Shown here one piece after another: positions 61,001 to 64,000 of a DNA stretch of 64,000 nt. A program made the position numbers and the translations under genes. The notes under the pieces were generated by a model that made no database searches, was not told where the DNA came from, and saw nothing but the letters and a program-made list of their open reading frames with translations. This DNA comes from Gordionus sp. m RMFG-2023 (lineage: Eukaryota > Nematomorpha > Gordioida > Chordodea > Parachordodidae): positions 81,817,561-81,881,560 of the forward strand of contig NC_088775.1 of NCBI RefSeq assembly GCF_954871325.1, given 5' to 3'. How positions within the stretch are numbered: the stretch's first letter is position 1; each line of letters starts with the position of its first letter.

Positions 61001-62781
61001 CCGCGCCATTAATCGTTGTAGCCCCTAAATTACTAATAAGGTAAATTTTAATAGTAGATTTGAAAAGAGAAGAAAAAAAACAATAAATATATATTAATTA
61101 AATATAAGGTAAAAATATATACGTTCAGATTTTAATAGAATTTTAATTATCAAAATATTAGGTTTAATTAATTTTGCTTGATTTTGAGATTTATAAAAAT
61201 ATGTAGTTAGAGGTCTTAATTTTTTTTAATAAATCGTCAGGATCATATTTGCATTTGCTTGATAATTTATAAGAGAATATATATGTCGATTTTAGTGTGG
61301 TAAATTAAAAGGGGGGGGGGGGGGGTAGGTCAAATGAAAATTTTCTCTATTCTTGTAAAAATATATATGATGAATTCCATGAAAAATCAACATGAGTTCC
61401 AACCCAAACCCCCTTAATAATTTCAACAAGAGATAACGGATCAGCTCGGTCCATCATTTGAAATTTTTTTTTTCTGCAAAATTTTGGCCCCGACCTTAAA
61501 ATTCTTCGCCCAGCTCAGTATATAAAAAATTTTTGTATTTATTTAAGATTTTTTAAAAAAGATACCAAATTCTTGCTAGTGAAAGTTACGGTCAGGTCTT
61601 TGGCCCAGCCCAAGCCAAAACTTAAAGATGGGTTTGAAACAAAGACCGACCAAAAACGGTCTTTTTTTTATATTTTAAAGTTAAATTTCTGTATGCTTCT
61701 CGCTATAATTTTATATTCATTATAAAATACATTATTGATGATTTATTTGGATGAGTATATCTCGTTTTTATCTAAGAGTCATACACATGAGGAGAATCCC
61801 TTTATTAGAAAGCCTGTTTATTTTTTGTTGTGACAGGATCCTCCTAGAAAATATTTGTTCGCAGGGTATATATTGCTTTTATGATTATTAATATAGTGTT
61901 TTCTTGACAATCTTCCAGGTTTCATGAAGAAAATGAGTGAGTGAGATCTCTGGTAATTTTAAAAAAATAATTATGTGCTAAACGTTATTGCAATAAAATA
62001 AATATTTATTTTAAAAATCAGCCCTCTATCGCTTCCGAAACGGTCTTAGACCATTAAGATCTGGCAGTTGACCTTCATTGTTCCCAGCCAGCTTATAATC
62101 ATTATTAAAACAAATTCCCCACCCCCTCTGAAAAAGTTATGGCACTGGTTTTCCAGCCCAAATTTTTTCTTTTAGCCAAGCACCATACTGAGTCGTGCAG
62201 ATCTCTGATTTCAATCTATATATTGCCTTTCATAGACTCCTCATTTTATAACAATTTATTATTGTCATATTTTTTTCATATTTAGATTCGAGGCTGCGAA
62301 ATCACGTATCGCTGAATTCACTGGAGACACTCATTTCTTACCCGTTTTAGACGATCCACGTCCATTTCAACGCATCACTAGATTAGTATTCTGCAGTGGC
62401 AAACATTATTACTCGCTCTTAAATCATGCTCCCAATTTGAAGAAGATGAATTCTAATACAGAATCAAATTACCTTGCCCCGGACACCGTTAAAATTGTAA
62501 GGATAGAACTTTTGTCCCCTTTTCCAGCTTATCATATTCAAACCATTCTATCTAAACATTCCCGCGATCATATAGCAGATTTAGTATGGGCCCAGGAAGA
62601 ACACAAGAATCAGGGCCCTTGGAATCATATTCAAACGAGATTTTTAAATTATTTTGGTATTCGGCTTAAATATGCCGGAAGAAGTGAGTCATCAGTCCCG
62701 GCAACTGGAATATCCAGTTTATTTAAAAGTCAAGAAACCGATATTTTAAAAGCAGCTTTTTATAAAGATTTGCCTTTTTAA
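43033..62781 (+). CDS. DHTKD1: 2-oxoadipate dehydrogenase E1 (DHTKD1-like), 12 exons
   Basis: ThDP-dependent E1 of the mitochondrial 2-oxoadipate dehydrogenase complex (2-oxoadipate to glutaryl-CoA; lysine and tryptophan breakdown). Exons: 43033-43909, 55522-55885, 56174-56296, 56688-56836, 57532-57645, 57767-57831, 58925-59212, 59434-59536, 59910-60089, 60270-60566, 60902-61040, 62286-62781. All junctions are GT-AG and in phase; 1064 residues. Blocks seen: [54 protein letters not shown]...VVNNQLGF (ThDP site, from about residue 352), [100 protein letters not shown] and PLNHM favour DHTKD1 over OGDH. The Lys/Arg-rich N-terminus suits mitochondrial import. The protein is longer than human DHTKD1 (919), mostly in exon 1. 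Confidence 0.92.
44031..44532 (+). repeat. 310-bp tandem duplication, second copy split by the palindrome
   Basis: The segment starting ATTTAAAGGAG at 44031 is repeated from 44341 (period 310). The first copy is whole (44031-44340). The second runs to 44532, is interrupted by the palindromic element and resumes at 50084-50215. The duplication therefore predates that insertion, and the uninterrupted first copy shows the empty site. Confidence 0.85.
44635..44812 (+). repeat. Left array of a 13-bp subterminal motif
   Basis: Around thirteen copies of TCGGCTCGCTTAG with C/A/T variation at one or two positions. The inverse array is at 49882-49995. Dense subterminal motifs are typical transposase-binding sites of hAT elements. 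Confidence 0.9.
45540..46865 (+). repeat. Left satellite arm, about 119-bp units
   Basis: About eleven units, each containing the 12-bp perfect palindrome TGACAATTGTCA (some with one change), a GATGTACC-type word, GACGTAAATGGGCTAAAATAAG and CATTGCTAACATG. Unit types distinguished by CCCTAG, CGATAG or CCATAG after GTA follow one another in a non-random order. Small open frames in the array (for example 45629-45847) are by-products of the repeat. Confidence 0.92.
46985..49140 (-). repeat. Right satellite arm, inverted, about 119-bp units
   Basis: About eighteen units in inverse orientation to the left arm. Between roughly 47540 and 48260 two unit types alternate (ACAAAG with ATGGTACATCTCC, and ACAACG with AGGGTACATCTTC), giving a dimeric higher-order repeat of about 238 bp. 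The frame at 47206-47412 is a by-product. Confidence 0.92.
49882..49995 (-). repeat. Right array of the 13-bp subterminal motif
   Basis: About nine copies of CTAAGTGAGCCGA-type units, the inverse of the array at 44635-44812 but with fewer copies. Confidence 0.9.
50690..53035 (-). mobile_element. Decayed R2-like LINE copy in DHTKD1 intron 1
   Basis: Minus-strand readings follow the order of the LINE at 8040-11095: [20 protein letters not shown] near 52800-52900, then [10 protein letters not shown]...[18 protein letters not shown] and [18 protein letters not shown] at 52254-52514, then QGDPLEP near 52080, [12 protein letters not shown] near 51310-51340, and [11 protein letters not shown] near 50770-50800. 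Many stops and frame changes, plus a poly-G run near 52713 on the plus strand, show it is dead. Its orientation is opposite to the host gene. Confidence 0.85.
53044..53170. mobile_element. One-ended MITE remnant
   Basis: Begins TAGTGTTGTTAATAAGCCCG and continues with the AACGGCCCGATTAAGATTTTA...AATAATAT pattern of the element at 30958-31161. The right end is missing. It directly abuts the decayed LINE. Confidence 0.55.
54229..54353. mobile_element. Small palindromic MITE
   Basis: The left end CCTGCATTCACAGTTAGC and the inverse of the right end (CCATGCATTCTTAGCTAG) are related. The inner sequence (CACGAATTTGCTGCG and CGCGAATTCGCTC) also pairs. No target duplication could be fixed. Confidence 0.5.
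54855..55120. repeat. GC-rich palindromic repeat
   Basis: Blocks such as GGCCTGGCCCGG, GGCCAGGCCCAGCCC, CTAGCCCGGG and CTGGGCCGGACTGG lie in opposing orientation around an AT-rich middle. This is the layout of a TIR element with GC-rich ends. A related patch is at about 61430-61670. Boundaries are approximate. Confidence 0.4.
57832..58924 (+). other. DHTKD1 intron 6
   Basis: 1.1 kb of AT-rich intron. No exon or complete element is supported. Confidence 0.6.
61041..62285 (+). other. DHTKD1 intron 11
   Basis: 1.25 kb. Contains a poly-G run near 61310 and a GC-richer patch (61430-61670, words such as CAGCTCGGTCC and TTTGGCCCAGCCCAAGCC) that resembles an eroded TIR element. Confidence 0.5.
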
Positions 62782-63330
62782 TAATTTATAATTATTTAAT
62801 TAATTTTATTTATTTTTTAAAATATTTATTTATAGCATTAAAATTATTTTGATGATACTTGGACACATTTTCGAAAAGTGTTGAATATGCAAATACATTA
62901 ATATATATTTTTATTTTTGAAATATTTTGGCTACCGAAATCTTCCAAAAAAAATAAAAATGTATCTTCATTTCAGTGAACAAGCTAGGGGAGCATCATTG
63001 AAGCAGCGGGCGCTTAGCGCTCTTTGAAGCAAAAGGCCCCATTGCTTTTCACTGTAATTTTTGTTAAAAAAATTATCAAAGAAAATTAATATTAATCTTT
63101 ACACTATATTAAAAATGAATGCTATATTTTTTTAGGTTCAGGAAACAAGTTGAAAATTGTTTCTTTCAGTTTAATAAATAAAAGAAGAATAAAATTATGT
63201 TAAAAGACGATATTTTTCATTATTATTAGTATGGCGGTGCCGATATTAAAATAGCCTATTTATAAATGTTTATATCTTAGAATTGACCGCTAATTTTTTA
63301 TGCTTAAACATTTTGGAAAATCGATATAAC
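62782..63330. other. 3' flank of DHTKD1
   Basis: AT-rich. An AATAAAAAT word near 62950 could serve in polyadenylation but is weak evidence in such sequence. No gene is seen. Confidence 0.35.
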
Positions 63331-63535
63331 TAGTGATGCATAATCGTTCCATTTGAGCCTATTTATGAAAATGGCTAACTAAATTTTTTAGCAAGAAACG
63401 AGATTTCATGAATAGATGTCCAAACCTTTGTGTATTAGCAATTTTCAGAGTTGCATTATATTGCTCTGCATACAATATTGAGCTAGCCGTTTTTATTAAA
63501 GTCAACTCAAATAGAACGATTTAACAAAATTCTAT
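63331..63535. mobile_element. MITE of the GATGCA/AATCG-ended family
   Basis: Left end TAGTGATGCATAATCGTTCC, with AAAATGGCTAACTAAATTTT inside. The right part (GAGCTAGCCGTTTTTATTAA, then GAACGATTTAACAAAATTCTA) is an imperfect inverse. Interior words match 4713-4927 and 16662-16877. The target duplication is not recognisable, so this is an old copy. Confidence 0.5.
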
Positions 63536-64000
63536 TAAAATTTACTAAGCCTAGTAGATAAACCTGACCTTTAAATAGTTAGGTTTGGTTAAATTAAGTA
63601 AAAAGTTATATTTAATAATTATTAACTTAAAATAAGAGAATAATAAAGATTATTAATTCAGAGCTATTTTATAATTAAACAAATATCTCTAATTTAAAAC
63701 CTTGGTTGTTAGGTGGTGTTTCACTTAACAAGTTTAAATCAGGTATCCAAACCGTAACAAATATCGGTTAAGGTACAATTAGTAAATAATAATAATGTCG
63801 GCCCGGTTTGAGCATTTAGAAATCGGTTCAAACCTCTTCGCGTGCCAGCCTATTTTCAAGATTCTCCTACATCAAATTATATCTATATAAAGGAGGAAGA
63901 ATATATTTTATGACTAAGAACACTTTTATGTTTTATATGTTAACTTGAGTAAAATAATTACTGTTATTTATCGGTCTAAACTTATTAATCATATTTAAAA
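63536..64000. other. AT-rich right edge, no gene seen
   Basis: A GC-richer patch at about 63800-63855 resembles eroded TIR ends. Nothing else can be supported. Confidence 0.35.

Noticed and set aside
43033-62781. OGDH (2-oxoglutarate dehydrogenase) as the identity
   Set aside because: Some blocks ([17 protein letters not shown]) are shared with OGDH, but NEGSESM, AINPVA, IGGSVHL, PLNHM and FNGAQ match the DHTKD1 pattern better. Phylogeny would settle it.

Overview
The window is nuclear DNA from an AT-rich eukaryote, most likely an animal. The evidence is spliced genes with GT-AG introns from 38 bp to 11.6 kb, intronless actins, a secreted trypsin-type protease, animal-type kynureninase and DHTKD1, R2-like LINEs and many hAT-type transposons. 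The sequence alone does not name the species. The divergent actins and extreme AT bias would fit a fast-evolving parasitic lineage such as a myxozoan, orthonectid or dicyemid, but this is inference.

Layout. 1-5.8 kb: AT-rich intergenic DNA with unrecognised coding-like scraps (570-1310), a hAT-type MITE with 8-bp target duplication (2484-3070) and other palindromic repeats. 5.8-6.9 kb: actin gene 1 (+). 8.0-11.1 kb: a nearly complete R2-like LINE (+). 12.3-15.9 kb: a six-exon trypsin-like serine protease (-), with a possible further upstream exon at 18.3 kb. 19.2-20.7 kb: a hAT transposon with intact ends and only the C-terminal part of its transposase. 23.5-25.7 kb: two decayed LINE pieces. 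26.4-33.3 kb: kynureninase (+), reconstructed as 12 exons encoding 470 residues. 34.3-38.0 kb: two tandem minus-strand actins, one diverged and lacking part of the DNase I-binding loop, the other with exactly the protein of actin 1. 38.4-41.8 kb: a nest of repeats holding a second MITE copy and a short non-coding LTR-element fossil. 43.0-62.8 kb: a DHTKD1-like 2-oxoadipate dehydrogenase E1 gene (+), 12 exons, 1064 residues.

The most striking object lies in DHTKD1 intron 1: a 5.55-kb palindromic element (44533-50083) with hAT-like ends, a perfect 8-bp target duplication, terminal arrays of a 13-bp motif and long inverted arms made of a satellite of about 119 bp with higher-order structure. Its terminal sequence recurs on several small MITEs in the window and resembles the end of the hAT copy at 19.2 kb, which suggests one transposition system.

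Kynureninase and DHTKD1 both act in tryptophan/lysine breakdown (3-hydroxykynurenine cleavage, and 2-oxoadipate to glutaryl-CoA). They lie on the same strand about 10 kb apart, separated by the two actins. Whether this linkage means anything cannot be told from one window.
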